Source of the DNA: CANHBY01 sp031374415
GTDB lineage: Bacteria; Pseudomonadota; Gammaproteobacteria; Burkholderiales; Burkholderiaceae_C
Length of the DNA stretch: 37,669 bases
NCBI GenBank assembly: GCA_031374415.1
Contig: JANMGB010000274.1
Coordinates: forward strand, 1 to 37,669
Direction: 5' to 3'
The position numbers were made by a program, and so were the translations under genes. Every line of letters starts with the position of its first letter. The stretch's first letter is position 1. The notes below the pieces were generated by a model that saw only the letters and a program-made list of their open reading frames with translations, made no database searches and had not been told where the DNA came from. This document shows, in pieces, positions 28,012 to 37,017 of the stretch.

Positions 28012-28631
28012 AGGGCAATACTCATCTCAGACACCGGCGCGCTCCAACTCACTGCCTGGTGACTCGTCAACACCACAATGCCACCTTGTTCCAGGTGCCG
28101 GGCCAGGGTGCCCACCAGCCAAGCTGTGGCGGCGGTGTCCAGGGCATTGAAGGGCTCGTCCAGCACCCACAGTGGCGCCAAGGCGCTCAAAGGCAGGCGC
28201 GCCAAGGCCACGCGCTTGCGTTGCCCTTGCGACAACGCTCGGACGGGGACTTGGGTGCGTTGAGTCAAACCGGTTTGGGCTAGCGCATTCTTGGCTTGCT
28301 CAGGGCTGACGGCTGTGCCATTGAGCAGCAACGCGGCCTGAAGGTTCTCGATGGCGCTCAGGTCATCCTTGAGTGCTGGGGCATGCCCCAGGTACACCAA
28401 CTGCTGGTTGAACGACGTACCCCAAGCCGGCAAGGCGTTCCCCCGCCACCGCACCTCACCCTGAGCCGGTGGCACCAGGCCACACACCGTGCGCAGCAAG
28501 CTGGTTTTTCCTGCGCCGTTGGGGCCCTCAACACGCAGCAAGCTGCCATCATCGATCTGACGCGACAAGCCAGTGAACAGCGAGCGCCCACCGCGACGAC
28601 ATTCGAGGCCCAGCAACTCCAGGCTGCTCAC
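28008..28631 (-). CDS. ccmA: Haem exporter ATP-binding protein CcmA
   Basis: The 207-residue ABC ATPase of the CcmAB complex, which uses ATP to release holo-CcmE. The Walker A GPNGAGKTSLLR, the signature LSQGQRKRVALARL and the Walker B LWVLDEPFNALD with the catalytic Glu are intact. GTG 28631 overlaps the dsbD stop as GTGA, which implies translational coupling. The gene order dsbD-ccmA-ccmB-ccmC-ccmD runs on the - strand without a visible break. Confidence 0.95.
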   Translation of the reverse strand: MSSLELLGLECRRGGRSLFTGLSRQIDDGSLLRVEGPNGAGKTSLLRTVCGLVPPAQGEVRWRGNALPAWGTSFNQQLVYLGHAPALKDDLSAIENLQAALLLNGTAVSPEQAKNALAQTGLTQRTQVPVRALSQGQRKRVALARLPLSALAPLWVLDEPFNALDTAATAWLVGTLARHLEQGGIVVLTSHQAVSWSAPVSEMSIAL

Positions 28632-30808
28632 AGGCCCGTGCCCAGCAGGGCCTCACGCACCCGGCTTGTCGAAAGCACCTCGGGCAACAGCACCGGCTCT
28701 TTGCCAGGGCGAAGCAGCACATAGACCGGCACCCCATTGCGTCCCAGGCGGGTCAGCGCCGCCGTGATCTGAGGATTGCGGTCCGTCCAGTCAGCGCGCA
28801 TCAGCACCACCTTGGCTTGCGCAAAGTCCTGCATGGTTTGCTCTGAGTGCAAAACCAGCCGCTTGTTCACTTGGCAAGTCACGCACCAAGCCGCGGTGAA
28901 ATCAATGAACACCGTCTCACCGCGCGCCAAGTGATCGGCCACGGCGGCCTCATCAAACGGCTTCCAGGCTGCGGCTGCGTCGTTGGACAGGCGGGCCCCA
29001 GAAGCGCCGCTTTGGGGCTGCGCCGAAGGCCACCCCCAACTCACCAAACCTGCCATGGCACCCAGCAACAGCGTGCGTCGAAACCAATGATCCGTCCCCT
29101 GGTTGGCGGGCCCGTTCAGCATCCAGATCACCCACGCCACCCCCACCAACACCAACAGCGCGGTGCTTGACTCATCGATGCCTGTTTGTCGTCCCAGTAC
29201 CCACAACAACCACACCACCGTGGCGAACATGGGAAAGGCAAGCATTTGTTTCAGTCGAACCATCCACATCCCCGGGCGGGGCAGGCGATGACGCCAGCCC
29301 GGCAGCACCGTCAATGCCACGTAGGGCAAGGCCATGCCCAACCCCAACGCGGCAAACACACTCAAACTCACCACCGTGGATTGCGTCAAGGCAAAGCCCA
29401 GCGCAGCACCCATGAACGGTGCCGTGCAAGGGCTGGCCGCGACCACTGCCAACACCCCCGAGGCAAACGCATCCACCGTCGGTCGCTGGTCGCGCCAATT
29501 GGCCAAGGCTTGCGGCGTGATATTGACCAGCTCAAACGCCCCGAGCAAATTCAGTCCCAACAAAAAGAACAGCAAAGCCAGCCCAAACACCACCCCTGGC
29601 TCTTGCAACTGAAACCCCCAGCCCACGGCGCTGCCCGCCTCGCGCAATGCCAGCAAGGCCCCTGCCAAGGCCACAAAGCTCAACACGACCCCCGCGCTGT
29701 AGGCCAGCGCGTGCGCACCCAATGAGCGGCTGTCACCGTGCTGAGCCAAGCTCAACAACTTGATCGACAGCACAGGAAACACGCAAGGCATTAGATTGAG
29801 CACCATGCCGCCCAACAAAGCCATGCCCAAGGCCGCCCAGACGTTCAATGTGGCACTTTGTGTGGGCTGGCTCAGCGTGGTGGTGGCGGTCAGCAGGTCG
29901 GGCAGGTGATCCGACTCAGGCAAGGGATTCAGCTGCGGAACTGCCTTCACTGTGGCCACAAACTCACCGGCGGCCGCGCTCATGCCCCACACCGTCATCT
30001 CGCCGGGGTTGGCGGGTGGGGCCACCACCGTGCTGCGCAAGCTCGCTGGCAAGGTGACATCCGGCAACAGCCGCAACTTCACAGCGTAGCCTTGGGGCGT
30101 TCGGTAGACCTCATGGCGGGCGGTCTCTAACAGTTGCGCAGCATGAGGAAACAGTTGAATGGGTGGCAACTTATCGGTTGCAGACAACTTGCCCGAGGTT
30201 TTGTTAAGCACCAACAAGGCCTCCCGGCCGGCGTGCAACAACTCGGCGCTCCATCCTCGCAAGGGCTGGGTTTGTGCGGCTGCATTGCTGGCAAACGCGG
30301 GGGTCGCGGCCGTGGCGCCAGGCGTGACATCTTGGCCCACCACCGGCAGCTGCAACTCCAAGTCAACCGACTCGGGGATGCACACCTCCTTGCACACCAA
30401 CCAGTCCGCGCGCGCGCGAAGTGACAGCGTGTCGCCCGGCTTGGCCGACGCCGGCGGCGTGAAATTCAAGGGCAGCAACAGCTCCCCCTCGTACCCATAA
30501 TTCATCAGGGGCCCCACCGGCAGCCGTTGCGGCACGGGCCACTCGATCTCACCGATCCGGGAGCCCGGCGGGAGCTGCCACGTCAGCCGGGTCGGCAGGC
30601 CCGAGTCACCCGGGTTGCGCCAATAGGTGTGCCAGCCCGGCTGATGCGTCAGATTCAGGCCCACTTGCAACACCTGACCCGCTTGCACGGCGCTGCGCTC
30701 AGCCACCAGTTCAGCCACCACATGGGGGGTACGCATCGGCGCCGCACCAGCGCCCATGGCCCAAGCGGCCAGGCCTCCGACCAGCATCTGCGCTATCCAC
30801 CGTCTCAT
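28628..30808 (-). CDS. dsbD: Thiol:disulphide interchange protein DsbD (ScsB-like)
   Basis: DsbD moves electrons from cytoplasmic thioredoxin to periplasmic thiols. The 726-residue product has a signal peptide (MRRWIAQMLVGGLAAWAMGA), an N-terminal periplasmic domain with the motif C139-KEV-C143, eight hydrophobic segments (about residues 330-600) and a C-terminal thioredoxin-like domain with C642-VT-C645 in AAWCVTCQVNKRL. The N-terminal domain is longer than the E. coli DsbD alpha domain and has the ScsB-type layout. ATG 30808 has AGGAG 8 bp upstream. It is followed by the ccm genes and supplies reductant for haem attachment or copper tolerance (inference). Its stop overlaps ccmA by GTGA. Confidence 0.93.
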   Translation of the reverse strand: MRRWIAQMLVGGLAAWAMGAGAAPMRTPHVVAELVAERSAVQAGQVLQVGLNLTHQPGWHTYWRNPGDSGLPTRLTWQLPPGSRIGEIEWPVPQRLPVGPLMNYGYEGELLLPLNFTPPASAKPGDTLSLRARADWLVCKEVCIPESVDLELQLPVVGQDVTPGATAATPAFASNAAAQTQPLRGWSAELLHAGREALLVLNKTSGKLSATDKLPPIQLFPHAAQLLETARHEVYRTPQGYAVKLRLLPDVTLPASLRSTVVAPPANPGEMTVWGMSAAAGEFVATVKAVPQLNPLPESDHLPDLLTATTTLSQPTQSATLNVWAALGMALLGGMVLNLMPCVFPVLSIKLLSLAQHGDSRSLGAHALAYSAGVVLSFVALAGALLALREAGSAVGWGFQLQEPGVVFGLALLFFLLGLNLLGAFELVNITPQALANWRDQRPTVDAFASGVLAVVAASPCTAPFMGAALGFALTQSTVVSLSVFAALGLGMALPYVALTVLPGWRHRLPRPGMWMVRLKQMLAFPMFATVVWLLWVLGRQTGIDESSTALLVLVGVAWVIWMLNGPANQGTDHWFRRTLLLGAMAGLVSWGWPSAQPQSGASGARLSNDAAAAWKPFDEAAVADHLARGETVFIDFTAAWCVTCQVNKRLVLHSEQTMQDFAQAKVVLMRADWTDRNPQITAALTRLGRNGVPVYVLLRPGKEPVLLPEVLSTSRVREALLGTGL

Positions 30809-30848
30809 CTGGCCACTCCTTTGACGACGCGCGACACCGACGCCGGGT

Positions 30849-31622
30849 TTATTTCTCCACGAAGGCCCGCTCAATCACATAGTGACCACGGCGGCTCATA
30901 TTGCCCTCGGTCATGCCCATTGAGTCAAGCAGGGTTCGGGAATCTTTCAACATCTCGGGACTTCCGCACAACATGAAGCGGTCGTTCTCCGCGCTCAGCC
31001 GCGGCAGCCCGATGTCATCACACAACTTGCCGCTTTCCAACAGGGCAGGGATGCGCCCCTGATGGTGGAACGCTTCCCGAGTCACTGTGGGGTAATACAA
31101 CAACTGCTTACTGACCTGCTCACCAAAAAATTCATTGTTGGGCAGCTCCTGCGTGATGACCTTGTCATAAGCCAACTCATTGACCTGACGGCAACCATGC
31201 ACCAGCACCACCTTCTCAAACTGCTCATAGACATCCGGATCGCGAATGATGCTCATGAACGGAGCGAGCCCCGTGCCTGTGGACAACAAATACAACGTTC
31301 GCCCGGGGAGCAAGTTTTGCAATAACAGTGTGCCAGATGCTTTGCGCCCCACCAAAATGTGTTCGCCGGGCTCGATGTGTTGCAAACGAGAGGTCAGTGG
31401 CCCATCCTGCACCTTGATGCTGAGAAACTCGAGCGTCTCTTCGTAGTGAGAGCTCACCATGCTGTACGCCCGCATCAAAGGCCGACCCTCGACAGTCAAC
31501 CCGATCATGGCGAATTGGCCACTTTGGTACCGGAAACTTGATTCACGCTCAGTGGTGAAAGAGAAAAGCCGATCCGTCCAGTGGTGAACGGTCAGCACTT
31601 TGGCTTCAAAAAAGTTGCTCAT
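30849..31622 (-). CDS. fpr: Ferredoxin/flavodoxin-NADP+ reductase
   Basis: The 257-residue product matches the bacterial Fpr (FNR) family, which exchanges electrons between NADPH and ferredoxin or flavodoxin. The FAD-binding motif RAYSMVSS, the pyridine-nucleotide motif LLSTGTGLAPFMSIIRD and the C-terminal ending RRGHYVIERAFVEK (the family ends in -VEK) are all present. It starts with ATG at 31622 in the usual family form MSNFFEAKVL; the ribosome-binding site is weak. It diverges from modA (136 bp apart) and lies 40 bp before dsbD, so a shared transcript with dsbD-ccm is possible. Confidence 0.96.
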   Translation of the reverse strand: MSNFFEAKVLTVHHWTDRLFSFTTERESSFRYQSGQFAMIGLTVEGRPLMRAYSMVSSHYEETLEFLSIKVQDGPLTSRLQHIEPGEHILVGRKASGTLLLQNLLPGRTLYLLSTGTGLAPFMSIIRDPDVYEQFEKVVLVHGCRQVNELAYDKVITQELPNNEFFGEQVSKQLLYYPTVTREAFHHQGRIPALLESGKLCDDIGLPRLSAENDRFMLCGSPEMLKDSRTLLDSMGMTEGNMSRRGHYVIERAFVEK

Positions 31623-31758
31623 GATGGAAAATAAATCTCAAAAAATGCACGCGCAGCTCACCTGCAGGCAAGATGCTGAGCATAGCGTTAACCCCGCCCC
31701 TGCGGGATTTTGGGGGCACCCGTCAGATCAAGGCCATCGTCCGGGCCAGTCATTTTCC

Positions 31759-32508
31759 ATGCACTCACTCCTGCGCTGCGCGTTGATCGTCCTGACCTGC
31801 AACCCCTGGGCAGTGTTCGCCCAAGACCTCTGGGTGGCTGCTGCCATCAGCTTAAAGCCCGCCCTGCAGGTGCTGGGCCAGCGTTTCGAGGCTGAGCATC
31901 CCGGGGCTCATGTTGTTTTCAACTATGCCGCTTCAGGCGTCTTAGTGCAGCAAATCGCACGAGGTGCCCCGGCAGATGTCTTGATCACGGCCGATGACGA
32001 CACCATGGACCGCGCGATCCAAAAAGGCTTGTTGGTGCCCACCACGCGGGTGGTGTTGGCGACCAACCGCCTGATCCTGATCGCCCCCAGGAAGGCATTG
32101 CAGCCCCTCCAAACCCTGCAAGACATCACCTCACCTGCAGTGCAACGCATCGCGGTGGGCCAGCCCAAGACGGTGCCTGCCGGCCGTTACACCCAACAGG
32201 CCTTAGAGCGCCAGGGCCTGTGGGAGTCGTTGCGTCCCAAGTGGGTCTGGTGCGAGTCAGCACGACAGGTCTTGACCTATGTGGTGCTTGGCGAGGTCGA
32301 AGCAGGCTTCGTCTACGAAAGCGACCTGAGCATCGAAAAAGACAAAGTCCGCCTGGTGGCCGTGGTGGATACCCCCACCCCTGTGCGCTACCCCATGGCC
32401 CGCACTGCGGCGTCCACCCAGCCTGACCGAGCCAATGCATTCATGGCCGCCCTGCGCAGCCCATGGGCCCAGGCCGAGCTCGCCCGCCACGGATTCCGGG
32501 CACCCTGA
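31759..32508 (+). CDS. modA: Molybdate ABC transporter substrate-binding protein
   Basis: ModA binds molybdate or tungstate in the periplasm. The 249-residue product has a signal peptide (MHSLLRCALIVLTCNPWAVF) and the family landmarks WVAAAISLKPALQVLGQRF, FNYAASGVLVQQIARGAPAD and VITADDDTMDRA, with the Ser residues that line the oxyanion pocket. The reading frame is open upstream to 31600, but ATG 31759 is the only start giving a signal peptide at the N-terminus. Its stop overlaps the modB start by one base (TGATG). No ModE regulator or Mo-box was recognised between fpr and modA. Confidence 0.93.
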   Translation: MHSLLRCALIVLTCNPWAVFAQDLWVAAAISLKPALQVLGQRFEAEHPGAHVVFNYAASGVLVQQIARGAPADVLITADDDTMDRAIQKGLLVPTTRVVLATNRLILIAPRKALQPLQTLQDITSPAVQRIAVGQPKTVPAGRYTQQALERQGLWESLRPKWVWCESARQVLTYVVLGEVEAGFVYESDLSIEKDKVRLVAVVDTPTPVRYPMARTAASTQPDRANAFMAALRSPWAQAELARHGFRAP

Positions 32509-33185
32509 TGGGGGATGTCTTCAGCCTCGTCCCATGGGCCCCCTTATGGCTTAGCCTGAAAGTCGCGGGCTGGGCAACCTTGGTGGCTGGGACTGTGGGG
32601 GTGGCTCTGGGCTGGGGGCAGGCCCGATACCGCTACCCTGCTCGGGAAGTCATTGATGCGGTGCTCACCCTGCCCATGGTTCTACCGCCCACAGTCTTGG
32701 GCTACTACCTACTGGTCCTGCTCGGCCGTCAGTCGGCGTTAGGCCATTGGTTGCAAACCCAATGGCACATCCAACTCATCTTCACCTGGCAAGGCGCCGT
32801 GGTGGCCGCTTCGCTGGTGGCACTGCCGCTGGTGTACAAATCAGCGCGCGTGGCCTTTGAGGGCGTACCGCCCTCGCTGGAAGACGCGGCACGCGTGCTT
32901 GGCCTGCCCGAGTTGGCCGTCTTTCTCCGCGTCTCGCTCCCCCTGGCCTGGCGTGGCATCACGGCGGGTTGTCTGCTCGCCTTTGCCCGCGCGATGGGCG
33001 AGTTCGGGGCCACCCTGATGGTGGCGGGCAACATCCCGGGGCGCACACAAACCTTGGCCGTGGCCGTCTACGATGCCGTGCAAGCGGGCGATGACAAGCT
33101 GGCCCACCTGCTCGTCATCATCACCTCCATCACCTGCGTGACCCTGTTGCTGGTGGCCGGGCGATTGATGCGGGGCCGTTCATGA
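32508..33185 (+). CDS. modB: Molybdate ABC transporter permease
   Basis: The 225-residue product has six hydrophobic segments and the conserved permease loop DAARVLGLPELAVFLRVSLP, which docks to ModC, then AFARAMGEFGATLMVAGN, a family signature. ATG 32508 overlaps the modA stop; an upstream start at 32463 would place 15 residues inside modA and is rejected. The stop overlaps the modC start as ATGA. Confidence 0.95.
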   Translation: MGDVFSLVPWAPLWLSLKVAGWATLVAGTVGVALGWGQARYRYPAREVIDAVLTLPMVLPPTVLGYYLLVLLGRQSALGHWLQTQWHIQLIFTWQGAVVAASLVALPLVYKSARVAFEGVPPSLEDAARVLGLPELAVFLRVSLPLAWRGITAGCLLAFARAMGEFGATLMVAGNIPGRTQTLAVAVYDAVQAGDDKLAHLLVIITSITCVTLLLVAGRLMRGRS

Positions 33186-33901
33186 GCTGGCAGGTCGAAC
33201 TCCATTGGCGCTTGCCCCCGGTACGCACCGACCAGAGCGCCTTCCATCTGCATGTTCAATTTGAGTCAGCGGCTCGACGCATCGTTCTCTTTGGCCCCTC
33301 AGGCACAGGCAAAACCCTCACCCTGCAATCCCTGGCCGGCTTACGGCGGCCGGATGCTGGCCACATTCACTGGGGCGGCCGCCTATTTTTTGATGCCGCG
33401 GTGGGCGTGCATGTCCCCGCGCGCCTGCGTCGTTGGGGCCACATGGCCCAAGACTACGCTCTGTTCCCGCACCTCAGCGTGGCGCAAAACCTCGGCTTTG
33501 GCCTCACCACCTGGGGGGGGCGCCTGCCTGCTGCAGCCCGACAGGCCGTCGACCAAGCCATAGAGCAATTCCAACTCCAAGGCCTGCGGCACCATCGTCC
33601 CCATCAACTCTCTGGCGGTCAACGGCAACGTCTGGCCCTGGCCCGCGCCCTGATCCAGTCCCCCGACGTCTTATTGCTGGACGAGCCCTTCGCCGCACTC
33701 GATACGGAGTTACGAGTCCAAGTTAGAAATGACCTTCTCGCCTGCCAAGAGCGCCTCGGCCTGAGCCTCGTGCTCATCACCCACGACCCGCAAGACATCC
33801 AGGCCCTCGGAGCCACCCCGGTTCACTACTGCTTTGATGCCAACAAGGTCCAACGAGGTGCGAAAGCCAGGCTCCACTCCCCCACCACAGGCACTGGCTG
33901 A
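33182..33901 (+). CDS. modC: Molybdate ABC transporter ATPase, short form without TOBE domain
   Basis: The ABC core is complete: Walker A FGPSGTGKTLTLQ, Q-loop MAQDYALFPHLSV, signature LSGGQRQRLALARAL, Walker B LLLDEPFAALD and the switch ITHDPQD. The product is only 239 residues, against about 350-360 for canonical ModC. It ends soon after the ABC domain (the HYCFDANKVQRG region), with no TOBE/Mop molybdate-binding region. The ATG overlaps the modB stop, so the assignment rests on both sequence and the modAB context. Confidence 0.93.
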   Translation: MSWQVELHWRLPPVRTDQSAFHLHVQFESAARRIVLFGPSGTGKTLTLQSLAGLRRPDAGHIHWGGRLFFDAAVGVHVPARLRRWGHMAQDYALFPHLSVAQNLGFGLTTWGGRLPAAARQAVDQAIEQFQLQGLRHHRPHQLSGGQRQRLALARALIQSPDVLLLDEPFAALDTELRVQVRNDLLACQERLGLSLVLITHDPQDIQALGATPVHYCFDANKVQRGAKARLHSPTTGTG

Positions 33902-34051
33902 CAACTCACAAGCCAACGCCGAACACTTGATGCCGCCTACGTCAAGCGAGGCGGTCTGGTCTACCAGTCGTCCATCGTCGGCACAGCCCGCGACCCCGAC
34001 ATTGCGCAAATGTTTTTCTCCAATCTGCGGCTGGCGCCATAATCTGCGCAC

Positions 34052-34513
34052 ATGCCCGGTCTCCTGATCATCGCCCACACGCCCTTGGCCACTGCTCTCA
34101 AAGCGGTGGCCCAGCACACTTTCCCAGAGCGGGCCCAGCTCCTGGAGGCCTTTGACGTGGGCCCCGACATGGCCCAAGAAGAGATTGAAGCCCATACCCG
34201 GCGCCTGCTCCACCGTGTCCGCAACCCTGATGCCCTCATCCTCACCGACGTTTTTGGTGCGACGCCCTGCAACGTCGCCCAACGTTTGGCTCAGGCCACG
34301 GAGGAGGGCCACCAAGTTAAAATCATTGCTGGCGTCAACGTTCCCATGCTTTGGCGATCCCTGTGTTACGAAGACGAGGCGCTTGACGCCATGGTGGCCC
34401 GCGCCATGGCGGGGGCCACCCAAGGCGTGATGTCAGTGGGCATTCCCAAGCCCCAAAACCAAGCCCTCAAAGGCACAAGCCATGATCAAGGCCACGCTCA
34501 CCATCAGCAATAA
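34052..34513 (+). CDS. PTS EIIA domain protein, mannose family
   Basis: The 153-residue product matches the EIIA(Man) fold: IIAHTPLATALKAVAQHTF with the phosphorylated His at H9, then ALILTDVFGATPCNVAQRL and IAGVNVPMLWRSL. The last 18 residues (after PKPQNQALKG) look like a trailing extension. It is followed by HPr, whose ATG lies 32 bp inside this gene. No EIIB or EIIC lies nearby, so this is the reduced regulatory PTS common in betaproteobacteria, not a sugar importer by itself. Confidence 0.92.
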   Translation: MPGLLIIAHTPLATALKAVAQHTFPERAQLLEAFDVGPDMAQEEIEAHTRRLLHRVRNPDALILTDVFGATPCNVAQRLAQATEEGHQVKIIAGVNVPMLWRSLCYEDEALDAMVARAMAGATQGVMSVGIPKPQNQALKGTSHDQGHAHHQQ

Positions 34514-34751
34514 GCTCGGGCTTCACGCGCGCGCCTCTGCCAAATTCACCAAACTCGCGGGCTCCTTCCGCAGCGAAGTCTTCCTCACCCGCAACGAGCG
34601 CCGCGTCAACGCCAAAAGCATCATGGGCGTCATGATGCTCGCAGCTGGCATGGGCAGCCAAGTCGAGCTTGAAGTTGAAGGCGAAGACGAACAACTGGCC
34701 GCCGAGGCACTCTCCGCCCTGGTCAATAACAAATTTGGCGAAGGCCAATGA
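34482..34751 (+). CDS. ptsH: Phosphocarrier protein HPr
   Basis: The 89-residue product has the HPr active site GLHARASAKF with H15 and the regulatory Ser46 in NAKSIMGVMML, the site used by HPr kinase in betaproteobacteria. It starts at ATG 34482, overlapping the EIIA gene by 32 bp in another frame. Both readings are family-consistent, so the overlap is real and not a frameshift. Enzyme I starts 342 bp downstream instead of directly after, which is unusual. Confidence 0.97.
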   Translation: MIKATLTISNKLGLHARASAKFTKLAGSFRSEVFLTRNERRVNAKSIMGVMMLAAGMGSQVELEVEGEDEQLAAEALSALVNNKFGEGQ

Positions 34752-35093
34752 CCTCAGCGTACCAGCTGCCTATGGGCCTGCGAGTCCGTCATTCAGCGTG
34801 ACGGCCGCGTCGCATCCGCATGACAATCGACATCACGCTCAGGCGTTTCGGTGCTGGCGCAGGGCGGTTCTGAATTCCTGGATGCCGGCCCACCTTTGAC
34901 GGCGCTCTTAGGTTCGCGAGGGGGAAGGTTGGCAGAGGCAAGTCACGCATAGACGGCTCCCGATTGTGAGTTGACCGCATCCTGATCGCTCGCAATGACG
35001 CCATCATGACCTGGGCATGACCAGTGCATGACAGGCCCGATATTCGCGAAAGTGCCATATCATCAAAACCTGGATGGCGCTAGCATCCCCGGC
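34752..35093. other. 342-bp gap between ptsH and ptsI, nothing recognised
   Basis: In related Burkholderiales the HPr and enzyme I genes usually lie close together. Here 342 bp separate them. An 89-codon frame on the - strand (35058-34789) resembles no family. No terminator, repeat or insertion-sequence end is seen. A promoter for ptsI may lie just before the gene, but no good -35/-10 pair was found. Confidence 0.4.
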
Positions 35094-36872
35094 ATGAGCA
35101 TCCAAGTCTTCGGTCTACCCGTATCGCGGGGCATTGCCATCGGCAAAGCCGTACTCATTGCGTCCAGCCGCCTAGACGTCGCGCACTACTTCATCGATCC
35201 GTCGACCATCGACACCGAAGTCCTGCGCTTACGTCACGCCCGAGACCTTGTTGCCAACGAACTCTCCAGCTTGCAGCGTGAGCTCCAAGCTGATGCGCCA
35301 CCAGAGCTCTCGGCCCTGCTCGACGTGCATCTGATGCTCTTGCGAGACGACTCACTCACCGCCGCCACCAAACACTGGATTGTTGAGCGGCACTACAACG
35401 CTGAGTGGGCGCTGTCCGCCCAACTTGAAGTCCTGGCCCGTCAATTCGACGAAATGGAAGACGACTACCTCCGGGAGCGCAAGGCTGATCTTGAGCAAGT
35501 CGTTGAGCGACTGATGCTGGCCCTGACAAAAAGCTCGACGGCCCTGCACCTGCGCATGCCCTCCAAAGAGCCGGGCCACGAAGAGCCCCTCATCCTCGTC
35601 GCCAACGACATCGCGCCAGCCGACATGCTGCAATTCAAGCGAAGCGTCTTCACCGGCTTCGTCACGGACGTCGGCGGCAAAACCTCGCACACAGCCATCG
35701 TGGCTCGCAGTCTGGACATTCCTGCGGTGGTGGGTGCTCGCGAAGCCAGCCGCATCATCCGCCAAGACGACTGGGTTGTGATTGATGGAGACATGGGTGC
35801 CATCATCATCAACCCCTCGCCCATCCTGCTGGAGGAGTACCGCTTCAAGCAGCGCCAAAGCGACCTTGAAGGCTTGCGTTTGGCCCGGCTGAGGCACACA
35901 CCGGCAGTCACCCTTGACGGGGAGCGAGTCACGCTGCTTGCCAACATCGAGCTTCCAGCGGACGCTGGTCCTGCCCTTGAAGCCGGCTGCGCGGGTGTAG
36001 GCCTGTTCCGTTCCGAATTCCTATTCTTAAACCGAGGCGGCGAGTTGCCTGGCGAAGACGAGCAATACGAAGCCTACCGTGCCGCCGTCGAGGCCATGCA
36101 GGGCATGCCTGTGACCATCCGCACCGTCGACGTAGGCGCAGACAAGGCCCTGGAGCGCCTGTCCGTCAGTGAGCTGCGTCACGAACACACCCTCAACCCC
36201 GCGCTCGGCTTGAGGGCCATCCGCTGGAGCCTCTCCGAGCCGGCCATGTTTCGCCAACAGCTCCGAGCCATCCTGCGGGCCAGCGCCCACGGCCCCATCC
36301 GCCTCTTGATTCCCATGGTCGCCCAATGGAGCGAAGTTGCACAGATTTTTGAAGCGCTGACCCGCGCCAAGCAACAACTACAAGATGCGGGCAAGCCGTT
36401 CAACGACATTGAAGTCGGTGCCATGATTGAAGTCCCTGCTGCGGCCATGATGGCGTCACAGCTACTCACCCGATTCGACTTCCTCTCAATTGGCACCAAC
36501 GATCTCATCCAATACACCTTGGCCATCGACCGCGCTGACGAAGCCGTTGCGCAGCTCTACGATCCCTGGCACACAGCCGTCCTCCAGCTCATCTACCGAA
36601 CCATTCAACACGGGCGTGCGGCACAGAAAGACATTTCTGTTTGTGGCGAGATGGCTGGCGACCCTCAATTTACCGACCTACTGCTTGCCATGGGTCTGCG
36701 AAGCTTCTCCATGCACCCTGCGCAGGTCTCCCGGGTCAAGCAGGTCATCCTGCGAGCCCGAGCCCACTGGGCCGAGCCAGTGATCGAGCAAGTCATCACA
36801 GCAGACGATCCACAGCACGCCTGGCTCGAGCAAAAAACCCTCCACGAAGTCAGTGTTCGTCCTGAACGCTAA
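35094..36872 (+). CDS. ptsI: Phosphoenolpyruvate-protein phosphotransferase (enzyme I)
   Basis: Enzyme I transfers phosphate from phosphoenolpyruvate to HPr. The 592-residue product has the N-terminal HPr-binding helical domain, the active-site motif GGKTSHTAIVAR with the phosphorylated H199, and the C-terminal PEP-binding barrel with GLFRSEFLFLNRG, the region FDFLSIGTNDLIQYTLAIDR and SVCGEMAGDP with the catalytic Cys. ATG 35094 gives the family N-terminus MSIQVFGLPVSRGIAIG; the frame is open upstream to 35028, which would add 22 non-family residues. It works with the EIIA(Man) and HPr genes just upstream. No terminator is evident before the rRNA promoter region. Confidence 0.97.
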   Translation: MSIQVFGLPVSRGIAIGKAVLIASSRLDVAHYFIDPSTIDTEVLRLRHARDLVANELSSLQRELQADAPPELSALLDVHLMLLRDDSLTAATKHWIVERHYNAEWALSAQLEVLARQFDEMEDDYLRERKADLEQVVERLMLALTKSSTALHLRMPSKEPGHEEPLILVANDIAPADMLQFKRSVFTGFVTDVGGKTSHTAIVARSLDIPAVVGAREASRIIRQDDWVVIDGDMGAIIINPSPILLEEYRFKQRQSDLEGLRLARLRHTPAVTLDGERVTLLANIELPADAGPALEAGCAGVGLFRSEFLFLNRGGELPGEDEQYEAYRAAVEAMQGMPVTIRTVDVGADKALERLSVSELRHEHTLNPALGLRAIRWSLSEPAMFRQQLRAILRASAHGPIRLLIPMVAQWSEVAQIFEALTRAKQQLQDAGKPFNDIEVGAMIEVPAAAMMASQLLTRFDFLSIGTNDLIQYTLAIDRADEAVAQLYDPWHTAVLQLIYRTIQHGRAAQKDISVCGEMAGDPQFTDLLLAMGLRSFSMHPAQVSRVKQVILRARAHWAEPVIEQVITADDPQHAWLEQKTLHEVSVRPER

Positions 36873-37017
36873 AGAAAATTCCCGAAACCACAAAGATTGG
36901 TGCTAAAGTAGCGGGCTTGGCTGATTACAGCGATGTCGCAAAGCGGCTCAACGTAAACAGTCGATCACCAAAGATTGCTAAAGACAAAGCAGTGTGACAA
37001 AAAGACGATCAAAAGTC

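Noticed and set aside
34482..34513. Possible frameshift where EIIA and HPr overlap
   Set aside because: Both frames are family-consistent: HPr starts with a normal N-terminus and EIIA is complete by residue ~135.
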